From Campylobacter sp. (lineage in GTDB: Bacteria; Campylobacterota; Campylobacteria; Campylobacterales; Campylobacteraceae): DNA of 32,046 bases. The DNA lies in the NCBI GenBank assembly GCA_030532465.1, contig JAUNLC010000001.1:31506-63551 (forward strand). The letters are read 5' to 3'. Below the pieces are notes generated by a model, which saw only the letters and a list, made by a program, of their open reading frames with translations, ran no database searches and had not been told where the DNA came from. The position numbers and the translations under genes are program-made. This document shows, piece after piece, positions 1 through 8,173 of the stretch (positions are counted from its first letter, which is position 1; every line of letters starts with the position of its first letter).

Positions 1-1190
1 GCTTTAAATGTATCTATCGCGTCTAGCTTCTCCCACGGATACTTCGCATTTCCCACCTGCCCCTTAGCGGCAACTTTGGCATACAAGAAGCTATCTTTGC
101 CGGGTTTATCAAGTCCAAATTTTTGAGTTATCCATTTTGGAGTAAGAGGGAAATTTTGCATAACGAAATTTGAGAGTATATCGTCATTCACACCTTCTAT
201 ATGCGTGCCCATAGTATCTACGCTAACAGATGTCGGCTTTGCAACGCCTATAGCGTAACTTAACTGCACGATGCACTTTTTGGCAAGTCCTGCCGCAACG
301 ATATTTTTAGCTATATATCTAGCCGCATAAAGTCCGCTACGATCAACCTTTGTGTAGTCTTTTGAGCTTTGAGCGCCGCCACCTATGGGAGCATATCCGC
401 CAAAGCTATCTACTATGAGCTTACGACCTGTTAATCCGCTATCGTGAAGCGAACTGTGATTTACGTATCTACCGGTTGGATTTATGTAAATTATCGTTTT
501 TTCTTTGCTGTATAGCTCTTTTGGAAGGCCTGCATCATCTATAAGCTCCCCGACAAGGGCTCTAAGTTCCTCTATCTTCATACTCTCCACGCAAGGAGCC
601 GAAACAACGATGGTATGGATGCTTTGAGGTCTGCAATTTTCAAAGTTATCTTTCGTATCATAATCAATCGTAACCTGAGTCTTGATATCAACGCCTAGCT
701 TATCGGGATTTGCTTTGGCAAATTTATACACCTTATCGCAAAGCATTCTTGCATAGGTAATGGCTGCGGGCATAAATTCCTTCGCTTCACAACTTGCAAA
801 CCCAAACATTATACCTTGATCGCCCGCGCCTATTTCGCCACTAGCTTGATCTACACCTTGATTTATATCGCTGCTTTGCTGATTTATGCAAACTTTTACC
901 TCTATATCGTCAGGATGTAAGCACTGCTCTTTGGTAAAATTTGACTTGCCGTCATAGCCGATTTTAGCTAAAGCGTTTTTTACTATACCTTCATAATCTT
1001 TAAAGCTAAGCTTAACTTTCGAGTTTATCTCGCCACCGATTATGATATTTTTACCTGCTACAAAAACCTCACTGGCAACCCTGCCGTTTGGATCTTGCGT
1101 CAAGATATTATCGACTATGCTATCGGCGATGATATCGGCGCATTTATCCGGATGACCAGGGCTTACTACCTCGGATGTAAATAGATACAT
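1..1190 (-). CDS. metK: S-adenosylmethionine synthetase (partial, C-terminal end outside window)
   Basis: This gene makes S-adenosylmethionine from methionine and ATP in the cytoplasm, supplying the cell's methyl donor. I translated the minus strand by hand. It opens MYLFTSEVVSPGHPDKCADI, which carries the N-terminal GHPDK signature of MetK, and later shows the GAGDQGIMFG ATP-binding motif and the glycine-rich segment GGYAPIGGGA. About 396 codons are present and the frame stays open to base 1, so only the last few residues are missing for a family of about 400 residues. The ATG at 1190 has an AAAGGA-type ribosome site a few bases upstream and a TATAGT -10 box further out. It is divergent from sstT across about 140 bp. 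The assignment is firm. Confidence 0.95.
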   Translation of the reverse strand, partial: MYLFTSEVVSPGHPDKCADIIADSIVDNILTQDPNGRVASEVFVAGKNIIIGGEINSKVKLSFKDYEGIVKNALAKIGYDGKSNFTKEQCLHPDDIEVKVCINQQSSDINQGVDQASGEIGAGDQGIMFGFASCEAKEFMPAAITYARMLCDKVYKFAKANPDKLGVDIKTQVTIDYDTKDNFENCRPQSIHTIVVSAPCVESMKIEELRALVGELIDDAGLPKELYSKEKTIIYINPTGRYVNHSSLHDSGLTGRKLIVDSFGGYAPIGGGAQSSKDYTKVDRSGLYAARYIAKNIVAAGLAKKCIVQLSYAIGVAKPTSVSVDTMGTHIEGVNDDILSNFVMQNFPLTPKWITQKFGLDKPGKDSFLYAKVAAKGQVGNAKYPWEKLDAIDTFK

Positions 1191-1210
1191 AAATTTCCTT
1201 TTTTATATTT

Positions 1211-1216
1211 ACTATA
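1211..1216 (-). promoter_or_regulatory. Candidate sigma-70 -10 box for metK
   Basis: Read on the minus strand this is TATAGT, about 20 bp upstream of the metK ATG. The surroundings are A/T-rich, and a purine-rich AAAAAGGAAA ribosome site lies between it and the start. Campylobacter sigma-70 promoters usually lack a clear -35 box, so the -10 is the main evidence. Confidence 0.5.
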
Positions 1217-1293
1217 ATCGTGAAATTGTAACATTTGAAGATAAAATCTATATTAATCTCTTAGAATTTGTTTAAAATTTCAGCTTTGTTTGC

Positions 1294-1299
1294 TATACT
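1294..1299 (+). promoter_or_regulatory. Candidate extended -10 box for sstT
   Basis: TATACT is preceded by TGC, giving an extended -10 (TGnTATACT), about 33 bp before the sstT ATG. The upstream DNA is T-rich with no clear -35, as is usual for Campylobacter sigma-70 promoters. Confidence 0.55.
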
Positions 1300-1331
1300 A
1301 GGCTATTTAAATTTAAATTTAAGGTAAATAC

Positions 1332-2588
1332 ATGAGTGCAGTTTGCAATATGGCAAGAAAATTTGCGGATGGAAACCTGATAGTTCAAATTTTGATCGGA
1401 ATTGTTTTAGGTGCCATTATAGGTTTTTGGGGCAATACCCAAGTTGTTTCAGGCGGTGAATTTGCCGAACTTGCAAATAAAATCGTAAATTCCATATCGA
1501 TACTTGGAAATTTGTTTGTCGGCGCTTTAAAGGCGGTCGCTCCTATTTTAGTCTTTGTTCTTGTTGCAACTTCGATTATCACAAAGGAATTTGGAAACGC
1601 AAAAGGTATGCAAAAAGTCGTAGTTCTGTATCTGATAGGGACATTTTTAGCAGCTTGCGTAGCTGTTGCGGCAAGCTTTTTATTTCCCGTAGAGCTTGTA
1701 TTAAAAGGCGTTGAAAGCGCGGCTATGAGTGCGCCTAAAAATATTGTTGACGTCTTAAAAGATCTTATGTTTAAGATAGTGCAAAACCCGCTTCAAGCGA
1801 TATCTTCGGGCAACTATATAGGCATCATCGCTTGGGCGGTAGGCGGCGGTATAGCCATGAGAAATTGCTCGGTAGAGACAAAAAAGGTATTTTCCGATAT
1901 TAGCGACGGAGTTACTAAAATAGTCAAATTTGTGATCCGCCTTGCGCCTTTTGGTATATTTGGGCTTGTCGCAATTAGCATCCATGAAACAGGATTTGAG
2001 GCTTTAAAAGGATATATCAAATTAATATTTGTTCTTGTTGGCGCAATGGTATTTGTAGCTCTTGTGATAAATCCTATACTAGCTTTCATAGTAACTAAGA
2101 AAAATCCGTTCCCTCTAATCATAACTTGCTTAAAAGAGAGTGCGGTAACGGCGTTTTTCACAAGAAGTTCGGCGGCAAACATCCCTGTAAATATGGCGCT
2201 TTGCAAAAAACTAGGGCTTAAAGAGGAGCTTTACTCTATCTCCATCCCTCTTGGAGCCACCATCAACATGGCGGGAGCTGCCGTTACTATAAGCATACTT
2301 GCGCTTGCCGCGGTAAATTCTATCCCTGAGATAACGGTAACGTTTGGCGACGCTTTGCTTCTTAGCTTTATCTCAGCCATCGGAGCTTGCGGAGCTTCGG
2401 GTGTTGCGGGCGGATCGTTGCTTTTAGTTCCTCTTGCTTGCGCGCTATTTGGAATCAATAACGACATAGCCATGCAAGTTGTTGCCGTAGGGTTTATCAT
2501 CGGAGTTATACAAGACTCGGTTGAAACTGCGGTAAATAGCTCATCTGACGTTGTATTTACAGCGATAGCTTCAGAAACTACGAAATAA
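1332..2588 (+). CDS. sstT: Sodium/serine-threonine symporter
   Basis: This is an inner-membrane symporter of the dicarboxylate/amino acid:cation symporter family that takes up serine and threonine with Na+. The 418-residue protein matches SstT in length and is strongly hydrophobic along its whole length. The N-terminal stretch around residues 8-30 ([20 protein letters not shown]) is typical of SstT. So are the re-entrant-loop motif [14 protein letters not shown] near residue 280 and [13 protein letters not shown] near residue 310, which form the substrate and sodium site. The ATG at 1332 has an AAGGT ribosome site at suitable spacing; a second Met at residue 7 is a less likely start. The gene stands alone, with its own extended -10 promoter and a strong terminator. 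Serine is a major carbon source in Campylobacter, though C. jejuni mainly uses SdaC. Confidence 0.92.
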   Translation: MSAVCNMARKFADGNLIVQILIGIVLGAIIGFWGNTQVVSGGEFAELANKIVNSISILGNLFVGALKAVAPILVFVLVATSIITKEFGNAKGMQKVVVLYLIGTFLAACVAVAASFLFPVELVLKGVESAAMSAPKNIVDVLKDLMFKIVQNPLQAISSGNYIGIIAWAVGGGIAMRNCSVETKKVFSDISDGVTKIVKFVIRLAPFGIFGLVAISIHETGFEALKGYIKLIFVLVGAMVFVALVINPILAFIVTKKNPFPLIITCLKESAVTAFFTRSSAANIPVNMALCKKLGLKEELYSISIPLGATINMAGAAVTISILALAAVNSIPEITVTFGDALLLSFISAIGACGASGVAGGSLLLVPLACALFGINNDIAMQVVAVGFIIGVIQDSVETAVNSSSDVVFTAIASETTK

Positions 2589-2598
2589 AACCTTATAA

Positions 2599-2631
2599 AT
2601 TTGGCGCCTCTTTTGGCGCTAAATTTCTTTT
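2599..2631 (+). terminator. Rho-independent terminator after sstT
   Basis: Arms ATTTGGCGCC (2599-2608) and GGCGCTAAAT (2615-2624) form a 10-bp stem with one G-U pair and a six-base loop. They are followed by TTCTTTT. The hairpin starts 10 bases after the sstT stop codon. Confidence 0.85.
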
Positions 2632-2669
2632 CAAGCCTTAACTTTTATAAATTTAAGACAAATTTTGTG

Positions 2670-2675
2670 TAAAAT
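2670..2675 (+). promoter_or_regulatory. Candidate extended -10 box for pepF
   Basis: TAAAAT is preceded by TGTG in the context TTTTGTGTAAAATAC, about 25 bp upstream of the pepF ATG. A short leader with the AAGGA ribosome site follows. Confidence 0.45.
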
Positions 2676-2700
2676 ACTCTAAAAATTTTAAGGAAAATAT

Positions 2701-4419
2701 ATGACAAGCTGGGATTTAAAACCGCTTTTTAAAGATGAAAAAGAGTTAGAAAAAGAGGCTTTAAGCCTAAAAAAAGAGTGTGAAAAATTTCAAAAATCAT
2801 ATTCGCCTAAATTTGAAAAATTAGACCCGAAGGAGTTTTTAAAAGCCCTTAGCCAATACGAAAAACTGCTTTCTAAAATTTCAAAAGTTATGACCTATGC
2901 ATTTTTGGTGTTTGCAAAAGATACTTCAAAAGGTGCATTTTACGCAAAATTTGAAGAGATAGGCACAAAGGCGCATGAAAATTTACTATTTTTTGAGATT
3001 AAATTTAATGAATTTGACGACAAAAAACAAAGAGATATCATAAGAGCCTCAAAGACGCACGGATACTATCTAAGCAATCTTGCTAAAGCCAAAGCTCATC
3101 AACTAAGTTTAAAAGAGGAGCAAGTTTTACTTCGCACCGCAAACACTGGGGCCGAAGGGTTTGCAAGGTTGTTTGACGAGACGATGAGTAATCTTAAATT
3201 TAAGTTTAAAGGTGAGCTTTTAAGCGAAGAGCAAATTTTAAGCAAGCTTCACGATAAGGATAGAAGTGTGCGAAAACTAGCGGCTAAATCGCTAAGCGAC
3301 ACCTTAGCCAAAAACCAACATCTTCTAGGCTACATCTACAATATGATAAAAACAAGCCTTAAAACAAGTTGTGAGCTGCGAAAATACAGCTTAGCGGAAG
3401 AGCCAAGGCATGAGAGCAACCAAATAACAAAAGAGAGCGTCGATGCACTTATAAAAACGACTGAGAAAAACTTTAATCTAGTTGGTAAATTTTATGAGAA
3501 AAAACGCAAAATTTTAGGATATAAAAAACTATATGATTACGACAGATACGCACCTCTTGAGGCTGAAGCGGAGTATAAATTCGATAAATGCAAGGAGATT
3601 GTTTTAAAGGCATTTGGCGACTTTAGTCCCGAATTTGCGGCTATTGCCAAAAGAGCGTTTGAAGAAGGCTGGTGCGACGTATATCCTAGCGCAAACAAAA
3701 GAGGCGGTGCGTTTAGCCACTCAGGCTCAAGCGATGCGCATCCTTATGTGCTACTAAATCACACCGATCGCAGACGAGATCTCTTTACTTTGGCTCATGA
3801 ACTAGGACACGCGATACATCAAAAGCTCTCTTATAGCGTTGGGTATCTAAACTCCGACACTCCGCTTACTACGGCCGAAACGGCTTCGGTATTTTGCGAG
3901 ATGTTGGTGTTTGACTACGTTAAAAAAGATCTAAACGACAAGGATAAAATTTCGCTTCTTGCAGGCAAGATAGAAGATATCTTTGCAACGCTTTATCGCC
4001 AGATAAATTTCACTACTTTTGAGCGTAGAGTTCATGCTCAAGAAGGCGAAATTTCACTTGATGAGCTAAACAAAATTTGGCTTGAAGAGAGCAAAAAGAT
4101 GTTTGGCAAAAGCGTTACGCTAAATGATTATTATAAAATTTGGTGGAGCTATATCCCACACTTTATACATACTCCTTTTTACTGCTACGCCTACTCTTAC
4201 GCTCAGCTTTTGGTTTTGGCTATTTTTGGGCTTTATAAAAGCGGTAAATGCAAAAATTTCGTGGAAATTTACACCGAATTTCTAAGCCTTAGCGGAAGCA
4301 AATCCCCAAAAGATATGGTGGCAAAATTTGGCTTTGATATAGAGAGTGAGAAATTCTGGGATATCGGCATAAAAGAAGTTAAAAAGCTTGTTAAAGAATT
4401 TGAGGAGTTGTCATGCTAG
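2701..4419 (+). CDS. pepF: Oligoendopeptidase F, M3 family zinc metallopeptidase
   Basis: This is a cytoplasmic zinc endopeptidase that cuts short oligopeptides, probably recycling fragments left by ATP-dependent proteases and imported peptides. The 572-residue protein has the M3 helical N-terminal half and then the catalytic core. H366-E367-L368-G369-H370 supplies two zinc ligands and the general base, and E393 in LTTAETASVF fits the third ligand. The conserved IPHFIHTPFYCYAYSYAQ segment, with the substrate-binding His/Tyr residues, lies near residue 485. Length matches the PepF/M3B group. The ATG has AAGGA about 6 bases upstream. Its 3' end overlaps the next gene by 7 bases, so the two are probably translationally coupled. 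The assignment to family is firm; substrates are not shown. Confidence 0.92.
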   Translation: MTSWDLKPLFKDEKELEKEALSLKKECEKFQKSYSPKFEKLDPKEFLKALSQYEKLLSKISKVMTYAFLVFAKDTSKGAFYAKFEEIGTKAHENLLFFEIKFNEFDDKKQRDIIRASKTHGYYLSNLAKAKAHQLSLKEEQVLLRTANTGAEGFARLFDETMSNLKFKFKGELLSEEQILSKLHDKDRSVRKLAAKSLSDTLAKNQHLLGYIYNMIKTSLKTSCELRKYSLAEEPRHESNQITKESVDALIKTTEKNFNLVGKFYEKKRKILGYKKLYDYDRYAPLEAEAEYKFDKCKEIVLKAFGDFSPEFAAIAKRAFEEGWCDVYPSANKRGGAFSHSGSSDAHPYVLLNHTDRRRDLFTLAHELGHAIHQKLSYSVGYLNSDTPLTTAETASVFCEMLVFDYVKKDLNDKDKISLLAGKIEDIFATLYRQINFTTFERRVHAQEGEISLDELNKIWLEESKKMFGKSVTLNDYYKIWWSYIPHFIHTPFYCYAYSYAQLLVLAIFGLYKSGKCKNFVEIYTEFLSLSGSKSPKDMVAKFGFDIESEKFWDIGIKEVKKLVKEFEELSC

Positions 4420-4856
4420 AAAAGATATTGGATGATGAGAAATTCGCTTTGCTTATGAAGATGCACATTTACGAGTGCATCGACTATCTTTTTCAAAACA
4501 ACCAACCATTTTCGGTTATGGTAAATTTAGATCTGGTAAAATTTACGCCGGAACTTCCAAGCAATATATCGGCAAGTTTTAAACATCCCGTTATAGTTTT
4601 TACTCTTGACGGATATACATTTGAGAGCGCAAAACTAACTCAAGACGAGCTTAGCTTTGAAGCCGGCTTTGGACCTGATAACTTTGCTTCGCTTGTGAGC
4701 TTTCCGCTTGGCGCAATAATACAAATTTTAGTAGAAAATAGCGCTATTTTAGTAAATTTTTCAATACATAAAGAAAAAGATCTAAAAAACAAAACGGAAA
4801 AATCAATGTCCGTCTTTTTATCAAACCCGAAAAATAGAGAGTTTTTTAAGAAGTAG
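4413..4856 (+). CDS. Small conserved protein, possible divergent SspB-like (ClpX adaptor) fold
   Basis: This 147-residue soluble protein has no signal peptide or membrane segment. I do not recognise it as a named Campylobacter gene. Residues 30-115 read like the SspB core: a helix with YECIDYLFQNNQPFSVMVNLD, then IVFTLDGYTFESAKLTQDEL, then LSFEAGFGPDNFASLVSFPL with the AIIQIL strand/helix, and finally ILVNF. This order mirrors proteobacterial SspB, which has an IVL strand, a D-rich turn, an F-x-x-x-F strand, a V-x-x-P-hydrophobic-x-A segment and a final hydrophobic-F. A charged linker follows, then a short basic tail ending REFFKK. SspB tails end in a short basic/hydrophobic ClpX-binding peptide. 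It overlaps pepF by 7 bases, so it shares that transcript. The function is an inference from pattern similarity only; a conserved protein of unknown role is the safe reading. Confidence 0.8.
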   Translation: MLEKILDDEKFALLMKMHIYECIDYLFQNNQPFSVMVNLDLVKFTPELPSNISASFKHPVIVFTLDGYTFESAKLTQDELSFEAGFGPDNFASLVSFPLGAIIQILVENSAILVNFSIHKEKDLKNKTEKSMSVFLSNPKNREFFKK

Positions 4857-4931
4857 TATTTTTTATACATACAAATCTCTTTTGATACATTATACGCCCT
4901 GTATACAATTAATTTAATATGTATTTAAACC

Positions 4932-4950
4932 AATATTTATTATCATTGTT
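4932..4950 (+). promoter_or_regulatory. Fur-box-like operator upstream of the TonB-dependent receptor
   Basis: AATATTTATTATCATTGTT matches 13 of 19 positions of the Fur consensus GATAATGATAATCATTATC, with the core ATTATCATT intact. A wider dyad, TTATTAT (4937-4943) with ATAATAA (4957-4963), overlaps it and the adjacent -10 box. A Fur repressor bound here would block the receptor promoter. This fits the family, which is usually induced by iron shortage. Confidence 0.55.
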
Positions 4951-4955
4951 TGCTT

Positions 4956-4961
4956 TATAAT
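4956..4961 (+). promoter_or_regulatory. Candidate -10 box for the TonB-dependent receptor
   Basis: A perfect TATAAT sits just downstream of the Fur-box-like site and about 50 bp before the receptor start. A second TATAAT at 4971-4976 is an alternative. Confidence 0.5.
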
Positions 4962-5009
4962 AACGAATATTATAATTATGAAATTTACAAAACTCAAAAG
5001 GCTTAATGT

Positions 5010-8000
5010 ATGGGAAAACTTAAATTTTCATTAGTCGCCCTAGCCATCTTGGGAATGGGCTTAAATTTACAAGGAGATGATAAAAATGCAGATCAAGTAG
5101 AGTTAGGCGGAGTAACTATAACAGACAGCCCGGAAAACGATCCTTTACAAAAAAAGGTCGGAGAAACTAAAAAAAGCAGTAAAACATTAACCAAAGAACA
5201 AGTTTCAGACACAAGAGATCTGGTTAAATACGAAACCGGTGTAAGCGTAGTTGAAACAGGCAGATTTGGCTCAAGCGGATACGCTATACGCGGCGTTGAT
5301 GAAAATCGGGTAGCCATAACCATAGACGGTCTTCATCAAGCCGAAACATTAAGCTCGCAGGGGTTTAAAGAAATCTTTGAAGGATATGGAAATTTTAACA
5401 ATACAAGAAACGGAGTTGAGATCGAAACGATTAAAGAAGTTTCGATAGCCAAAGGTGCAAACTCTTTTAAAACAGGCTCAGGCGCACTTGGCGGCTCTGT
5501 AATGTTTGAAACAAAAGATGCAAGAGATTATTTGATCGACAAAGACTACTTCTATGGATACAAAGGAGGAATTTCAACAGCCGATGATCAGAGGTTTCAT
5601 TCTCATACAATTGCGGCAAAATTTAAGTGGTTTGACTTTCTTAATGTGCATACAAAAAGAAGGCACCATGAGCTAAAAAACTTTGGATATGATACATTTG
5701 ATGACTCTGTAGTAGGAAGAGAGAGGGAAAAGGCTGATCCTTACTATATAAAAAAGAAAAGCAATTTGCTAAAAGTTGGCTTTCAACCGCATGAAGAGCA
5801 TAGATTTAGCTTTGCATTGGATGATTATGAAAATGTTTCAAGAGGACATGATTATTCATATACCTTAACGCCAAAATCAATCACAGGCTTTGACTTCCAA
5901 CAAAAACTAGGCCAAAGACACACTACGGATACTACAACTAGAAAAAATTTCAGCATAGGATATGAGAATTTCACAGAGACTCCTTTCTGGGATACCGTAA
6001 AGCTTACATACTCTAATCAAAAAATCAAAACCAGAGCTAGAACGGAGGAATTTTGTAGAGGAAGTGATTGTGCGGAGATAGCAAATCCTATAGGATTAAA
6101 CGTGCAAAATGGAAAGGTTGTAGATAAAAATGGAGGAGATGTTACACTAACAAAAGACGGAATTGGTGGATTATCGGTCCTTACCGACTCGGCAGGCACA
6201 AGACATAATATCGGTTTTGACCTAAAAGATGTAAACGAATACCTATTTGACTGTTCCGTTTACGACTGCTCCAAAGAGATAACATTATACGAAAACCCAA
6301 GAAATGATCCTAGCAAACAATACAAAAAACATGATATAGATTTAACAAAAGATCTTATAAAAATAGACGGGACAGACGGCAAAAAGTATAAAATAAAAAT
6401 TACAGATCAAAAACAAGGCGATAAAACATATAAAAAAATAACCGCGACACACGAATATATCGGTGGCTTTGGTCCAATAGAAGGGCCTACTAGAGATTTT
6501 ACGACACTAATTCCCGGCTCAAAAGGCTATCTGGAAAGAGATTGGAAAGAAAGAGATCTTAACACTGACACAAAACAATTCAATCTTGACTTTACAAAAG
6601 AATTTACACTGCTTTCAATGGATCACAGCTTCTCTTATGGCGGCGTATATTCAAGAGGGAAAAAAGAGATGGTCAATAGACAAGGATATGATGCTACTGC
6701 TCCGGCATGGTGGACAGATAGTTTTAAGGACTGCAAGGGAGGAAATTTTAATGGCTTAAAATGTCCTAAAGTTGAGCCAGAGACATCATTTTTAATTCCC
6801 GTTAAAAACGAAAACGGCGCACTATATTTAGCCGACGAAGTTCAGATAAACGACTATCTAGGTTTTGATCTAGGTTATAGGTATGATAAAGTTAAATACA
6901 AACCGCAATACATTCCGGGAGTATCTCCAAAAATACCGGATGATATGGTAAAAGGACTATTTATACCGCTTAAACCTGTTCCAAAGATAGCGCCTATGCC
7001 AGGCATTAGAGAAAAACCTTTCCCTCATGAATATCCCGGAAGACCTGATTTATATCAAGAGGCTTTAAAAATTTACAACGATAAAGTTGCAGAACATCAT
7101 AGAACAAAAGCATTGGCCGACAAAGTCAAGAAAGAAAACGAATCAAATCCTGAAAAAAACATAGAATACTTCTCTAGACCTAGAGAATTTAAGAGCAGTT
7201 CATATTCTTTAGGGGCCACGATAGATCCGCTAGATTTCTTAAGATTTCAAGCAAAATACTCAAAAGGATTTAGAGCTCCGACTCACGAAGAGCTCTATTT
7301 GGCCTTCAGGCATCCTGATTTTACTATAAAGCCAAATGTAGATTTAAAATCTGAAATAGCAAAAACAAAAGAGGTGGCCTTAACGTTTCACAACAATTCA
7401 AGCTTTATAACTTTTAGTACTTTTAGAACGGATTATGAGAATTTTCTGGATCTTAAATTTTTAGGAGTGCAAAGACTAAATGCCGGAAACAACGTAGGTA
7501 GCGGTCTTGACTTTGACATATACCAAAACGTAAATAGACAAAAAGCCAAAGTAAACGGATTTGAGATAAATTCTAAACTAAATTTAGAAGATATAACCGA
7601 ATCTTTGGCTGGATTTTATGTAGGATATAAGCTAACTAAACAAAAAGGTAAAATTTTAACCGATGAAGACGGGCTTGTGCCTATGAATGCAATTCAGCCT
7701 AGAACGTCCGTATATAGCATGGGGTATGCAAGCAAGAATGACAAATTTGGAGCTGATTTATACATCACGGACGTATCCGCCAAAAAGCCTCAAGATACTT
7801 ATAATATGTTTTGGATGAATGAAAAACCGGGTAATCCTCCCAGCGCAAGAGATTACATAAACGGAAGACTAGTAACAGACTATAGATCGCATTGGCTAAG
7901 CACAAAATACACTACTATAGATTTAATAGCATATATGAAACCTATTAAAAATTTGACATTAAGATTTGGCGCATATAACATAACAGATGAAAAATATCTC

Positions 8001-8132
8001 ACATGGGATTCGGCTCGTTCTATACGATCTTTCGGCACTATGAATATGGTTAGAAAAAGTGATAGTTTGGGTATAAATAGATTTTATGCACCGGGAAGAA
8101 ATTTCAAATTCACATTTGAATTTACTTTTTAA
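5010..8132 (+). CDS. TonB-dependent outer-membrane receptor, transferrin/lactoferrin/haemoglobin family
   Basis: This outer-membrane receptor probably takes iron or haem from host proteins, powered by TonB-ExbB-ExbD. The 1040-residue protein starts with a signal peptide (about residues 1-22). A TonB-box-like VELGGVTITD follows near residue 30, and then the plug, with DLVKYETGVSVVE, YAIRGVDENRVAITIDG and KGANSFKTGSGALGGSVMFETKD. The last motif is characteristic of TbpA/LbpA/haemoglobin receptors. The 22-strand barrel ends in aromatic FEFTF, the usual outer-membrane sorting signal. Long extracellular loops carry three close cysteine pairs (C349/C354, C415/C420, C575/C585) and a proline-rich plus helical insert near residues 640-720. 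No TbpB-like lipoprotein or tonB/exbB genes lie nearby. C. jejuni CtuA is a functional analogue, but the ligand cannot be decided here. The ATG at 5010 has AAAAGG upstream. A Fur-like box suggests iron repression. Confidence 0.88.
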   Translation: MGKLKFSLVALAILGMGLNLQGDDKNADQVELGGVTITDSPENDPLQKKVGETKKSSKTLTKEQVSDTRDLVKYETGVSVVETGRFGSSGYAIRGVDENRVAITIDGLHQAETLSSQGFKEIFEGYGNFNNTRNGVEIETIKEVSIAKGANSFKTGSGALGGSVMFETKDARDYLIDKDYFYGYKGGISTADDQRFHSHTIAAKFKWFDFLNVHTKRRHHELKNFGYDTFDDSVVGREREKADPYYIKKKSNLLKVGFQPHEEHRFSFALDDYENVSRGHDYSYTLTPKSITGFDFQQKLGQRHTTDTTTRKNFSIGYENFTETPFWDTVKLTYSNQKIKTRARTEEFCRGSDCAEIANPIGLNVQNGKVVDKNGGDVTLTKDGIGGLSVLTDSAGTRHNIGFDLKDVNEYLFDCSVYDCSKEITLYENPRNDPSKQYKKHDIDLTKDLIKIDGTDGKKYKIKITDQKQGDKTYKKITATHEYIGGFGPIEGPTRDFTTLIPGSKGYLERDWKERDLNTDTKQFNLDFTKEFTLLSMDHSFSYGGVYSRGKKEMVNRQGYDATAPAWWTDSFKDCKGGNFNGLKCPKVEPETSFLIPVKNENGALYLADEVQINDYLGFDLGYRYDKVKYKPQYIPGVSPKIPDDMVKGLFIPLKPVPKIAPMPGIREKPFPHEYPGRPDLYQEALKIYNDKVAEHHRTKALADKVKKENESNPEKNIEYFSRPREFKSSSYSLGATIDPLDFLRFQAKYSKGFRAPTHEELYLAFRHPDFTIKPNVDLKSEIAKTKEVALTFHNNSSFITFSTFRTDYENFLDLKFLGVQRLNAGNNVGSGLDFDIYQNVNRQKAKVNGFEINSKLNLEDITESLAGFYVGYKLTKQKGKILTDEDGLVPMNAIQPRTSVYSMGYASKNDKFGADLYITDVSAKKPQDTYNMFWMNEKPGNPPSARDYINGRLVTDYRSHWLSTKYTTIDLIAYMKPIKNLTLRFGAYNITDEKYLTWDSARSIRSFGTMNMVRKSDSLGINRFYAPGRNFKFTFEFTF

Positions 8133-8142
8133 GAAAAAATAC

Positions 8143-8169
8143 AATTGGCAGATTTAAACTCTGCCAATT
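8143..8169. terminator. Bidirectional terminator hairpin between the receptor and LysR genes
   Basis: AATTGGCAGA (8143-8152) and TCTGCCAATT (8160-8169) form a perfect 10-bp stem with a seven-base loop. On the minus strand it is followed by a T-run (read from AAAAAAT at 8134-8140), so it ends LysR transcription well. The plus side has a weaker A/T-rich tail. It lies between two convergent stop codons. Confidence 0.8.
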
Positions 8170-8173
8170 ACTA

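Noticed and set aside
1814-2206. 130-residue minus-strand frame inside sstT
   Set aside because: Antisense mirror of a hydrophobic transporter gene; no motif and no ribosome site.
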